A stretch of 64,000 bases of DNA, taken from the NCBI RefSeq assembly GCF_904849725.1, contig NC_058518.1, forward strand, positions 391,145,581-391,209,580. The letters are read 5' to 3'. A program made the position numbers and the translations under genes. Position 1 is the first letter of the stretch, and the number at the start of each line of letters is the position of its first letter. The notes below the pieces were generated by a model. The model searched no databases, was not told where the DNA came from, and was given only the letters and a program-made list of their open reading frames with translations. This document shows positions 22,764-32,497 of the stretch, one piece after another. This DNA is from Hordeum vulgare subsp. vulgare. Lineage: Eukaryota; Streptophyta; Magnoliopsida; Poales; Poaceae.

Positions 22764-25700
22764 ATGTCAACTGATGAATCTCTTGGTTCTCATCACATTA
22801 ACTCATTTGCAGCGTTTCTTGAAGAAAATCTTCAAGTCTCATCAGAATCCTCAAGAGTTCAATCTCATCAGCAAAATCCTCAACTGAAGAAAATGGAGGA
22901 TGACAGAAAGCAGAAGGGAGGGAAGAAACTTGAGCAGAATACAACTTTGGATATCCCTGAGGATATTTACTTGGACTATTGCACACCTGATGAAAATGAA
23001 ACAATGGCCAAGAGAAAGATTCGGCTTCAGAAGATAGAACGCCGATGGGCTAAGGAATGGAAGGAATACATATTTGTCACTGCCAAGTATGCGAAGAAAT
23101 TCGCTCTTAAGCCTCCTGGCAAACGGGCCCCACTTGAGGCTCATCAAGTAGCACATCCCTCAAGCCTCCAGACCCTTGATGACTATCCTGATGAAAAGGA
23201 CAAGCATTTGGCTAAGCTCAAGAAGCAGGCAGATGCTGCGGTGAGGAAATTCAATGAATCCTCAGCTGCTGCTTCAACTGCACCTACTTCCTCTGCCGCC
23301 GAGACCTCTGGTTCAGCAATTCCTCAACCAAAGTCCATGCCGTCAAAACCAAGGGCTCCAAAGCCTCAAGAGAAACCGGCTTAGGCATTAGTTACAAAAC
23401 CCTCAGCACCAAAATTCTCAGTGCAAAAATCCTCAGCACCACCACCAAAGCCTCAAGAGAAACCAGAACTGAAGCCGGTCATGAAGCCAATGCCCGCTAC
23501 CTCCAGCTCCTCACTCCCAGCTGCAACCAACTCGGAGGCAAAGTCTTCACCACCTCCTGTGAAGACTCAGGTGTTTGCTGAAAGAGCAACATAGCCAAGC
23601 CCCAGCAAAATCATCACCATCCTGTCTGCATCAGAGGGTAGTGATAAATATGATGATCAAACCCTGCAAGCTATAATCAGAAACAAGCAGGAGAGGGTAG
23701 CTCAAGCTTCTGGTAGCGCCATTCCTCTGGCCATGGACCCCAACACTCCGCTTGATGATCTGAAACTTCCCGTGGCATCAGCCACATGGTGGACACATTC
23801 ATCAACGAGGCCAAGTGGAAGGAGCAGCAAGCCAAACAGGCCAAAGTTGCTAAGCTCAAGAAGGAGAAATTCCTCAAGAAGAATTTCCTCAACTTGACGC
23901 GTGATGCACTGGTGTCAACACAGGCTGAGTTGAAGACTTTGACTGATAAGTACTCCAAGCTATCTGATCGTCAGAGTCTCAAGAGCAGTTTCATAAAATT
24001 TGCCACTAAAGCTGTTGACGACTACAACAAGAAGGCTGCCCCTCCAGCACCAACTCCTCAGCCTCTGATTGAAGAGCCAGCTGATGAATCTCCTCAAGCT
24101 GATGAAACTCCTCAAGCTGAGGAAATACCCCAAGAAAGCCCTGTGGATGTACCGGCTATTGAAGAAATCACCACGGAAAATACAGCTGATGAATCTGCTA
24201 CAGCTGGTGAGACTGCCCCTGATCCAGCTGCTGCATCAAAGCAAGCTGATGACTCTGGTCCAGCTGGTTCCTCAAAGCCAGCTGATGAATCTGTCGAGAG
24301 AACCCCTTCACCAAAAGCTTCAAAGGTGAAGAAGATGAGTCTGTCTGCAACAGATGTGAAGAAAACCAGGACTGCTGAGAAGGAAGTCAAAAAGAGAAAG
24401 GCCTCCTCAGCAGAAGAAGAATCTGAGGCCAAGCGCCTCAAAGCGCTTGAAGATAATACTCCACTGGACCCTGTGCCCCTCAACGTCGCTCCGTCTTATG
24501 AAATGGTCACCTTTGCAGACCAGGAGAAAGGGACAGATGAGGAAATGTAGGATGCCGCATCTGAGGAACACACTGACAAAGAAATTCGTATTGACGACAG
24601 TCCTCAGCCCTCCATTCCTCAGGAAGACACTGCACAAGGATCAGCTACACCAGCTGATGAAACTGCCTCTGTCACCAAGCAAGCTGAGGAAGAGCAAAGT
24701 GAAATTCCTCAAGCTGATGAAATTCAAAGTCCTGAAAAAAATCCTCCAGATGAGGAACAGGCTGACCCAACTCCTCCAACTGAGCAAGATCTTCACACTG
24801 AGGCTCAGAATGAACCTATTCCTTCTCCGGAGCAGAACCCTCAACAGGATGCTCTAGTTGATGAAATACCTCAGCCTGATGCCCAGCCTGAAGCCCAAGC
24901 TGATGAAATTCCTCACCCTAAGGACGATGGTGAGGAAAATGCACCAGACCAAGAAAATGCTTTTGTCGTGCTGAACCCAGAGACTGCAATTGTTGTCTCC
25001 CCTCCAGTTCCTCAGCAAGATCTTCAGCCAATGCAGCGTCAGCCATTCTCCAAGCGACCGCAGTTTCAAAAGGAGAACTTCTTTGAAGAACGGATGTACT
25101 TCATTGGAGAGAATCCCTATGATAAGCCTCAAATGAGACATCTGAAGTTTTGGACGAGGACACAGCTGAATTACTATGCCTGTGTGTTGTGTGGAAGAAA
25201 CAAGATATTCCAGCACAGGCATATTCCTTACGTTGAACTTGAAGCAATACCATGCCTAGCTCCAGTCCTAAATGTCCTTCATGAAGCTGGCCTGCTACCA
25301 ATGTGCTCAGACATCTCTGATTGGAACAGTGAGCTCATTCTTCAGTTTTATGCCACTCTTCACATATCTGGCGATCCTGAATACATTAACACCTGGGTGT
25401 ATGACTAGATGACGCACAACACTCACTACAAGGCTCCTGCTACTGAGCTCCTCCGTGAACTACCAGTATCAATTCCCTCAGAGAAGGCTGTGAATCTTTA
25501 CGGTGAGGGTGAACTGCCCAATGGGATTATGGAAGTCCTCATGAAGCCTTTGGCTGAAGGGCAACCACCGAGAAAAACCTTTCTCGTCCACGATCTCAAA
25601 TATACACCAAGGTCTGTTTATAGAATCCTCTGCAGTGTGCTCGCGCCGATCAAAAGCCATGATGATGAAGAAGATGTCATAGGCATCATGAAGAATATCC

Positions 25701-26455
25701 TCTTCAACATCATCCATGGTATTCCTATCAACATACATGATTTCTTCTTGAGGACTTTGGCCGACAATGCTATGTGTACATTTGATCACAAGATATATGC
25801 CCCATGGATCATGAGATTCATCAGGACAAGGACTGGCATCAACTTCCACGCTGATTTCAACAACCATGTTGGTTATATGCCTCCTATCAGGGTCAACAAG
25901 AAGACTTTCGAGCCAGTTGAAGGAAAAGGCAAGTCAGTGATTGATGAAGGCCGTAGGCCCCTTGATGGCCAATTCAGAGAGCCGGAAGCTTATTCTTCAT
26001 GGGATGATACTGAGACTCATCCGCCAAGCCCTGTTGCTCCTCGCGTGATGAATACAAGAGAGCTTCTCCTCAGTCTTCACCAGAAGGTGGATCGCAATCA
26101 CAAGTGGGTCAAACGCCAGTTTGGCGCCATTGTGAAAACCCTCACTGAAACACGGAACTCTGTGAAGCTTAACCATCACTATCTGCATGAGGTTTTTGAT
26201 CGCACCTGGGCTACACTTGCTCATCTGAAGACTCAGACAGAACTTGAAGAATTGGACTTTGAGCGAGACTTTGACTGGTCGTGGCCTCCCAAGAAGAAGT
26301 TCAGGCCAATTCCAGTTCCAGACCTTGAAGACAGTTCCTGTTCTTCATTCCGCACTGCTGAATCTGATGAAGAACAACTCGACACTACCACCGGTCCAAG
26401 AAAGAAGACTACTCCCAAGAAGCATCACGCCACTTCATCAACCACCAAGAAGTGA
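22764..26455 (+). pseudogene. Element D extra 3' ORF (Sirevirus 'env-like' ORF), ~1230 codons, broken
   Basis: ATG 22764 starts MSTDESLGSHHINSFAAFLE. The first third is Lys/Glu-rich and likely coiled coil. The middle is Ala/Pro/Glu-rich with repeated ADE(T/S)PQAEE-type units. The last third is a globular domain (YYACVLCGRNKIFQHRHIPY, NIIHGIPINIHDFFLRTL, YAPWIMRFIRTRTGINFHAD) like the plant transposon proteins of this ORF class, then a coiled-coil tail. TAG codons at 23382, 23592, 24548 and 25406 and a one-base deletion near 23770 break it. I see no signal peptide, membrane span or cleavage site, so 'env-like' is only a positional label. Confidence 0.75.
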
Positions 26456-26978
26456 AGTCTTCACGGGCGTTAGTCCTTAGTTTGTCCTTTTTTTGTCACT
26501 TGATGACAAAGGGGGAGAAACTTGAGATTTAGTCTTCAACGGGATATTTTGGGGCTTATGAACTATATTTAAGTTACAAACTCTTGGCTCTTCTGAAGTT
26601 TTTATGTAATGAGTTGTAACTTATGACCGATGGTACTTTGACGCTTTTGAACGTTTTTCTTCGCATGCTTATTCCTCAAGTTTTAATGCTTGCATGCTGG
26701 AATTTGTCAGATACCATTTTTCATCATGCATCTTCATTTTCTTCATACTATATGTTACATGTATGCATGATTTACAAGACTCAGGGGGAGATCTCCATGA
26801 TATAAATCATCAATGTACATTTGCTGTGAAAAGCAAAATCCTCAAGATATGCACATCTTCAGGGGGAGTCTCTCTGAATCTTGATTTCAAATTCCTCAAA
26901 TGAGTATTTACACTTCATATTTTTGATCCCTGTTGAAGACTTAACCTAATTGTCATCAACCACCAAAAAGGGGGAAAT
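26456..26978 (+). other. Element D 3' non-coding region with repeated polypurine tracts
   Basis: G-rich purine tracts occur at 26508-26520 (AAAGGGGGAGAAA), 26783-26790, 26861-26868 and 26965-26978 (AAAAAGGGGGAAAT, next to the LTR). Only the last is in PPT position. Repeated PPT motifs are known in Sireviruses. Confidence 0.8.
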
Positions 26979-28388
26979 TGTAAGTGCATCTAGTGCCCCT
27001 TAGTGATTTTGGTGGTTTGAAGACTTATAGGTTAAGTATCTAATGTGTTCTTGAGTGTACACATGATCTATAAGTCACTAAGGAGTTTGAAATATTTGAT
27101 GAATATCGACCCCTAAAAATGTATATCTTCGGTTGAAGAAATTGGTCTGAAGCCGAAGAATTGAATCGCGAAGAATCTGCGATGAAATTGATATTCCTCA
27201 TGAAGATATTGAAATTGAGGAATTCGGTGTGTCCTGAAGAAAATCATTCTGAAGACTTTGAAGCATGAAGATTTACTCTTTCTGTTTTACCTTCTTCACA
27301 CTTGAGTAATAGGAACACCGTACTGTTAAAGGGGGTCGAAGTTACACTTTGGAATGAATTTCCTCATGATGCTCAACCCAAGCCTAATCCTAAAGCCTCA
27401 AGTGAGGAATACTAGTGACATGAGGACTCTCAGAGTTGAGGGTTCCGACCGTTTCGATAGCCACGCCACATCATTGGTCTTATCCACACCAACGGTCATA
27501 TTATTTAAGGGCATTAGTGTCAAATCATGTCGGGATGCTCCCAAGCTATAAATAGCCGCCCCCACAACCATTAGCTGGTTGGCTGCTTCGTTAGAAACTG
27601 ACACTTGTCATAAGAGCAACCCAATTCCTCAGAGTCTTCGAGAGTAATTCATCAGTGAGGAAATACCCCAAACACCAAACCACAAACCTAGAACCAAGTG
27701 ATTGAGCATCACTGAAGAAGTTGTTCCTGTGTGGGACTGAAGCCTTTTACCTTTGAGGACTGTGCATCCTCCAGACGGTTAGGCGTCATGGTCTAGAGCA
27801 ATCCAGAAGTCAACTGTGGATCGCCGGGTGACCAAGTTTGTGAGGGTTTGGAAGTCTGCCCTGAAGACTTACCACGAGTGTTGGGTGAGGACTGTTTGTT
27901 CTTAGCCCAAGGATAACACGGTAGGGACTGTGTGTCCCGGGACTGTGTGTCCTTGGGTTTCAATACCAAGCCGCTCCAAACCAGATGTACAACTGTCACA
28001 ACAGTTGGAACTGGGTCATCAACTACTGTCTTCGCTGTGAAACGGGTTCTAATTCCTCAACTCCTTACTTTCCTCAGATTATGTGTTGATGACTTTCACT
28101 ATTACTGTTTGAAGAATTTGCTGAAGACTTTCTCTGAAATTCCTCAACCCCAAATTCTTCACGCTAGTTAATCCTCATCTGTTTTCTGCGTGCCTGCTCA
28201 CTATGCAATCTGTTTTCACATTCCTCACACTGAAAAACTGTTGTTGTGAAACTTTGCACTTCTGATCCTTTATTGTTTCCGCTGTAAGTTAGTCATCAGT
28301 GAGGAATTTCCTCAAAAGGAATTTCCTCAGTGATGATATTCTAAAAATCTCCTATTCACCCCCCTCTAGTCGATATAACGCACTTTCA
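26979..28388 (+). repeat. Element D 3' LTR (~1410 bp)
   Basis: TGTAAGTGCATC to GCACTTTCA, with the TATA box at 27546-27555. It is directly followed by the GTTGG target duplication. Confidence 0.95.
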
Positions 28389-28393
28389 GTTGG

Positions 28394-28453
28394 GTTCGAC
28401 ACTCTTACTTATCGAAAGGACTACGATTGATCCCCTATACTTGTGGGTCATTA
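28394..28453 (+). repeat. Element C 3' LTR, terminal 60 bases
   Basis: After the second GTTGG (28389-28393) the C LTR resumes as GTTCGACACTCTTACTTATC and ends GGGTCATTA. It corresponds to the last part of the 5' LTR (about 5297-5354). Confidence 0.93.
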
Positions 28454-28695
28454 GGGGTCTCTTTTGGTCCAAAAAAATCATCGCGAAAGTTTTATTCCAT
28501 TTGGACTCTATTTGATATTCCTATATGAAAAAGGTCAAAAACAAGAAATAAACAGGAACTGGCACTGGGCTCTAGGTCAATAGGTTAGTCCCAAAAATAA
28601 TATAAAATAGCATATTCATGCATATAAAACATCCAAAGTTGATAATATAATAGCATGGAACGATCAAAAATTATAGATACGTTGGAGACGTATCA
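28454..28695 (-). repeat. Element B 3' LTR, inner part
   Basis: After the second GGGGT (28454-28458) the B LTR continues as TCTCTTTTGGTCC and ends at GGAGACGTATCA. The matching segment of the intact right LTR is about 33799-34039. Confidence 0.92.
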
Positions 28696-28710
28696 AGCAT
28701 CCCCAAGCTT
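28696..28710 (-). other. Element B polypurine tract (PPT)
   Basis: Minus-strand AAGCTTGGGGATGCT abuts the LTR start TGATACG. It shares its AAGCTTGGGG core with the PPT of element C. Further copies of the core lie at 30749-30764, 30805-30819 and 31990-32005. Confidence 0.75.
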
Positions 28711-30434
28711 AACTCCTGCTCGTCCTCGAGTAGGGAAGTGATACAGACCGAATTTTTGATGTGGAATGCTACCTAACATATTTGTTCTTTGTAACTTATT
28801 TATTGTGGCATGAACGTTCAGATCCGTAAGATTCAAAACAATAATTTAATATTGACATGAAAACAATAATACTTCAAGCATACTAGCAAAGTAAACATGA
28901 ACTTTTGAAATAACAAAGCCAAAGAAAGTTATCCCTACAAAATCATATAGTCTGGCTATGCTCCATCATCCCCACACAACGAATTTATATCATGCACAAC
29001 CCCAATATTGGCCAAGTAATTGTTTTCACACTCTTACTTTCTCAAACTTTTTGAACTCTCACGCAATACATGAGCGTGAGCCATGGATACAACACTATAG
29101 GTGGAATAGAGTGTGGTGGAGGTTGTGAGGCAGAAAGGAGGAGATGGTCACATCGACTCAGCGTATCAATGGGCTATGGAGATGCCCATCAATAGATATC
29201 AATGTGAATGAGTACGGATTGCCATGCAACGGATGCACTAGAGCTATAAGTGTGTGAAAGCTCAAAGAGAAAACTAATGGGTGTGCACCCAACTTGCTTG
29301 CTCACGAAGACCTAGGGCAATTTTGAGGAAGCCCATCATTGCAATATACAAGCCAAGTTATATAATGAAAATTCCCACTAGTATATGAAAGTGACAAAAC
29401 AAGAGACTCTCTATCATGAAGAACATGGTGCTACTTTGAAGCACAAGTGTGGAAAAAAGATAGTAGCATTGTCCCTTCTCTCTTTTTCTCTCATCATCAT
29501 TTTTTTTGTTTGGGCTCTTTGGGCTCTCTTTTTTCCTCACATGGGACAATGCTCTAATAATGATGATCATCACACTTTTATTTACTTACAACTCAATACT
29601 TAGAACAATAATGACTCTATATGAAATGCCTCCCGCAGTGTACCGGGATGTGCAACGATCTAGCTTAGCGTATGACGTTGAAACATCTCGCTAGCTATCT
29701 TACGATCATGCAATGGCAAAATGAAAATGGCGGCAGATGTCATGAGACGGAACGGTGGAAGTTTCATGACAATATATCTCGGAATGGCTATGAAAATGCC
29801 ATAATAGGTAGGTATGGTGGCTGTTTTGAGGAAGGTATATGGTGGGTTTGTGCACCGGCGAAAGTTGCACGGCACTAGAGAGGCTAGCAATGGTGGAAGG
29901 TCAGAGTGCATCTATACCATGGACTCACATTAGTCATAAAGAACTCATATACTTATTGCGAAAGTTTTATTAGTAATTGAAACAAAGTGCTAAACGCATA
30001 CTCCTAGGGGAAGGGTTGGTATGTGTTAACCATCGCGCGATCCCGACCGCAACACAAAGGATGACAATCAATAAATCAATTATGCTGTGACTTCCTAACA
30101 TAGCGGTTCACCATACTTGCATGCTACGGGAATCACTAACCTCAACACAAGTATTTCTAGATTCACAACACCCTACTAACATAACTCTAATATTGTGAGG
30201 AATCAAACTTCTCTTACTAATCAATCCACTTGAATATGGAAGTTTTTATTATATCCTCTTTAGATGCCTATCATATTTATGACTAATTTCATAGCACACG
30301 CCAATTGCCAAGGTACTTAGAGAGAGCACTCTCAAAATGATATAAGTGAAGATCGAGAGTTTTTTATTTCTACAAAATATGACACCGACGTGCTCTAAAA
30401 AGATTTAAGTGAAGCACTAGAACAAAATTATCTA
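28711..30434. other. Element B internal non-coding region, 3' side
   Basis: A/T-rich sequence with no coding frame that I can support. It lies between the PPT and the 43-bp repeat. Short open frames near 29358-29603 and 29660-29911 overlap on both strands and show no motif. Confidence 0.6.
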
Positions 30435-30563
30435 GCTCAGAAGATATAAGTGAAGCTCGTGGGAGCTAAATTGCCTAGCTCAAAAGATATAAGTGAAGCT
30501 CATGGGAGCTAAATTGACTATCTCAAAAGATAGAAGTGAAGCTCATTGAGTATTCTAACAAAT
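30435..30563. repeat. 43-bp tandem repeat in element B
   Basis: The unit GCTCAAAAGATATAAGTGAA and its continuation GCTCATGGGAGCTAAATTG recur at 30435, 30478 and 30521, an exact 43-base period, and decay after the third copy. Degenerate relatives (ATAAGTGAAGATCGAG, TTTAAGTGAAGCAC) lie upstream from about 30335. They are in the non-coding 3' half of B. Confidence 0.8.
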
Positions 30564-31480
30564 TCACGATGAGTGCATGTCCCTCTCAAAAAGGTGTGCA
30601 GAAAGGATGATTGTGATAAAACAAAGAGCAAAGACTCCTATAATACACGATGCTCCAAGCAAAACACATATCATGTGGTAAATAAAAATAGAGCTCCAAG
30701 TAACGTTACTGATGGATTGAAGACGAAAGAGGGGATGCCTTCCCGGGGCATCCCCAAGCTTAGGATTTTTGGTGTCCTTGAATTTGGATTGGGATGACTT
30801 GGGAATCCCCAAGCTTAGGCTCTTTCCACTATTTATTCCATTATCCGTAAGAACATCACCCAAAACTTGAAAACTTCACAACACAAAACTTAAACAGAAA
30901 CTCGTGATATCATTAGCATAAGAAAACAAACCACCAACTTTTTAGGTACTGTAGTAAACTTGATTTCCATTTAGATTGATGTTATATTACTGTATTCTCA
31001 CTTCTCCATGGCTCGTACCCCCTGATACTAACCATAGTTTCATCAAAATAAGTAATCAACACAACAAAAACAGAATCTGTCAAAAACAGAACAGTGTGTA
31101 GCAATCTGTATATTTTGTATACCTCTGATATCCCAAAAATTCTGCAAAATTATGAACATTAGGGACAATTTCATATAAATCAGCAGCAAAAATAATCAAC
31201 TCCAAAGCTCTTTTTGGATAGGAATTAAAAATAATTTCGTGATCCCAAAGTTTCTGTCTTTTTTCAGCATGATTAAACAACTATCACCAAAACTATCATA
31301 AAGGTTCTACTTGGCACAAACACTAATTAAAACATAAAAACACAATCATAACAGAATCATGATGGTGTGGACTCAACAAAACAGAAAGTGAAAAGCAAAA
31401 ATAAATTTATTCATTGGGTTGCCTCCCAACAAGCGCTATTGTTTAACGCCCTTAGCTAGGCATTGATAATTCAATGATGC
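30564..31480. other. Element B internal non-coding region between repeat and ORF
   Basis: It contains two further AAGCTTGGGGAT-type motifs (30749-30764 and 30805-30819, minus sense) but no supported gene. A 99-codon minus-strand frame at 30564-30863 includes the peptide NPKLGDA only because it runs through one of those motifs. Confidence 0.55.
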
Positions 31481-32242
31481 TCACACAAAAGACAAGAATT
31501 GAAGCACAACGAGAGCATCATAAAGCATGTGAAAATCACATCTAAGTCTAACATACTTCCTATGCATAGGAAATTTATAGGAAAACAAATTATCAAGACA
31601 ACCAATAGCTACCATATGCAAGGAAGAAGAAAGAGACAATTGCAATCTCAACATAACGAGAGGTGATTTAGTGATATGAAAGTTTCTACATTTATAGTTT
31701 CCTCTCTCATAATAATTACATGTGGGATCATATTCAAATTCAACAATATAACTATCACATAGGATATTCTTTTCATGATCCACATGCATGCAAAGTTGAC
31801 GCTCTTCAAAAATAGTGGGATTATCATCAACTAAAGTCATGACTTCTCCAAACCCATTTTCGATATTATTGCAAACATTATTATCAATATCATATTCATC
31901 ATGAGGCTTAAACAAAATTTCAAGATCATAATAAAAATCATCACCCCAATCATGATCATTGCAACAAGTAGTGGACAAAGCAAAACTAGCATCCCCAAGC
32001 TTAGGGTTTTGCATATTTTTAGCATGATTGACATTAATAGAACTGATAGTGAAACCATTGCAATCATGCTTTTCATTCAAGGAGCCCTTGTGAATCACTT
32101 CATAAATTTCTTCATCACAATTTTCAGATTCACGCATCTCAAGCAAAACTTCATAAAGATAGTCTAGTTCACTCAACTCACTGGCAAATTGTTCATCATA
32201 ATTTGGTCTTTTGAAAAGATTAGCAAGTGGATGAGGATCCAT
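31481..32242 (-). CDS. Element B ORF of unknown function, 253 codons
   Basis: It begins with ATG at 32242 on the minus strand and ends with TGA. It is the only long frame in B's internal region and the first one after the PBS, in the position gag would occupy. The product is acidic in its first half, rich in Asp, Glu and Asn, with scattered Cys and His. The last ~60 residues are more hydrophobic. There is no zinc knuckle, DTG/DSG protease motif, YxDD or DDE signature. The frame contains the peptide NPKLGDA, encoded by a copy of the polypurine-like motif AAGCTTGGGGATGC. I do not recognise a function. The absence of stops, when neighbouring elements are full of them, is notable. It could be a remnant gag-like protein or an ORF conserved within this non-autonomous family. 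Confidence 0.5.
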   Translation of the reverse strand: MDPHPLANLFKRPNYDEQFASELSELDYLYEVLLEMRESENCDEEIYEVIHKGSLNEKHDCNGFTISSINVNHAKNMQNPKLGDASFALSTTCCNDHDWGDDFYYDLEILFKPHDEYDIDNNVCNNIENGFGEVMTLVDDNPTIFEERQLCMHVDHEKNILCDSYIVEFEYDPTCNYYERGNYKCRNFHITKSPLVMLRLQLSLSSSLHMVAIGCLDNLFSYKFPMHRKYVRLRCDFHMLYDALVVLQFLSFV

Positions 32243-32468
32243 ATCAATAGATTTTTAGCAAGCGAAGATGCAAGCAAATAGAAGGCACATGGCAACACAA
32301 GCAAACAGAAATCAAGCAAAAGAAATGGCGAACGAAAAAGGCAAATATTTTTGTAAATTTTGTTTTTTAGAAGTGGGGGAGAGGAAAACGAGAGGCAGAA
32401 GGCAAATAATGTAAATGCAAGAGATGAGTTTGCGATAGGTACTTGGTAGATATGCTTCACTTGAATAC

Positions 32469-32486
32469 TCCCCGGCAACGACGCCA
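32469..32486 (-). other. Element B primer-binding site (tRNA-Asp type)
   Basis: The minus strand reads TGGCGTCGTTGCCGGGGA, complementary to the 3' end of plant tRNA-Asp including CCA. It lies 11 bases inside the LTR, the same spacing as in element C. Confidence 0.85.
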
Positions 32487-32497
32487 AAAATTCTTTT

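Larger units (their letters stand above)
14039..28388 (+). mobile_element. Element D: Maximus-like Sirevirus (Ty1/copia) retrotransposon, 14.35 kb, inserted in C's 3' LTR
   Basis: The innermost layer of the nest. LTRs of ~1.41 kb start TGTAAGTGAATCTAGTGCC / TGTAAGTGCATCTAGTGCC and end GCACTTTCA. The perfect target duplication GTTGG lies at 14034-14038 and 28389-28393. An initiator-Met PBS, gag with zinc knuckle, protease, integrase, RT, RNase H, a long extra 3' ORF, and several G-rich purine tracts before the 3' LTR all fit the Sirevirus lineage. The size and LTR start fit Triticeae Maximus. About seven differences in the first ~220 aligned LTR bases suggest insertion after C. gag-pol and the 3' ORF contain stops and frameshifts. 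Confidence 0.93.
3824..28453 (+). mobile_element. Element C: Athila-lineage Ty3/gypsy retrotransposon inserted in the LTR of B
   Basis: The LTRs start TGATACGTCCATTTTGCATC and end GGGTCATCA (right copy GGGTCATTA). The perfect target duplication GGGGT lies at 3819-3823 and 28454-28458. The element has a tRNA-Asp-type PBS, gag, protease, RT, RNase H and integrase in gypsy order, and an extra ORF after pol, as is typical of the Athila lineage. Its 3' LTR is interrupted by element D, so its own sequence is 3824-14038 plus 28394-28453 (~10.3 kb). In the first ~237 aligned LTR bases I count about ten substitutions. gag-pol is broken by stops and two frameshifts. Confidence 0.92.

Noticed and set aside
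24112..24483. 123-codon minus-strand Ser-rich ORF
   Set aside because: It is antisense to the low-complexity Ala/Pro/Glu part of the D 3' ORF. Composition explains the open frame.
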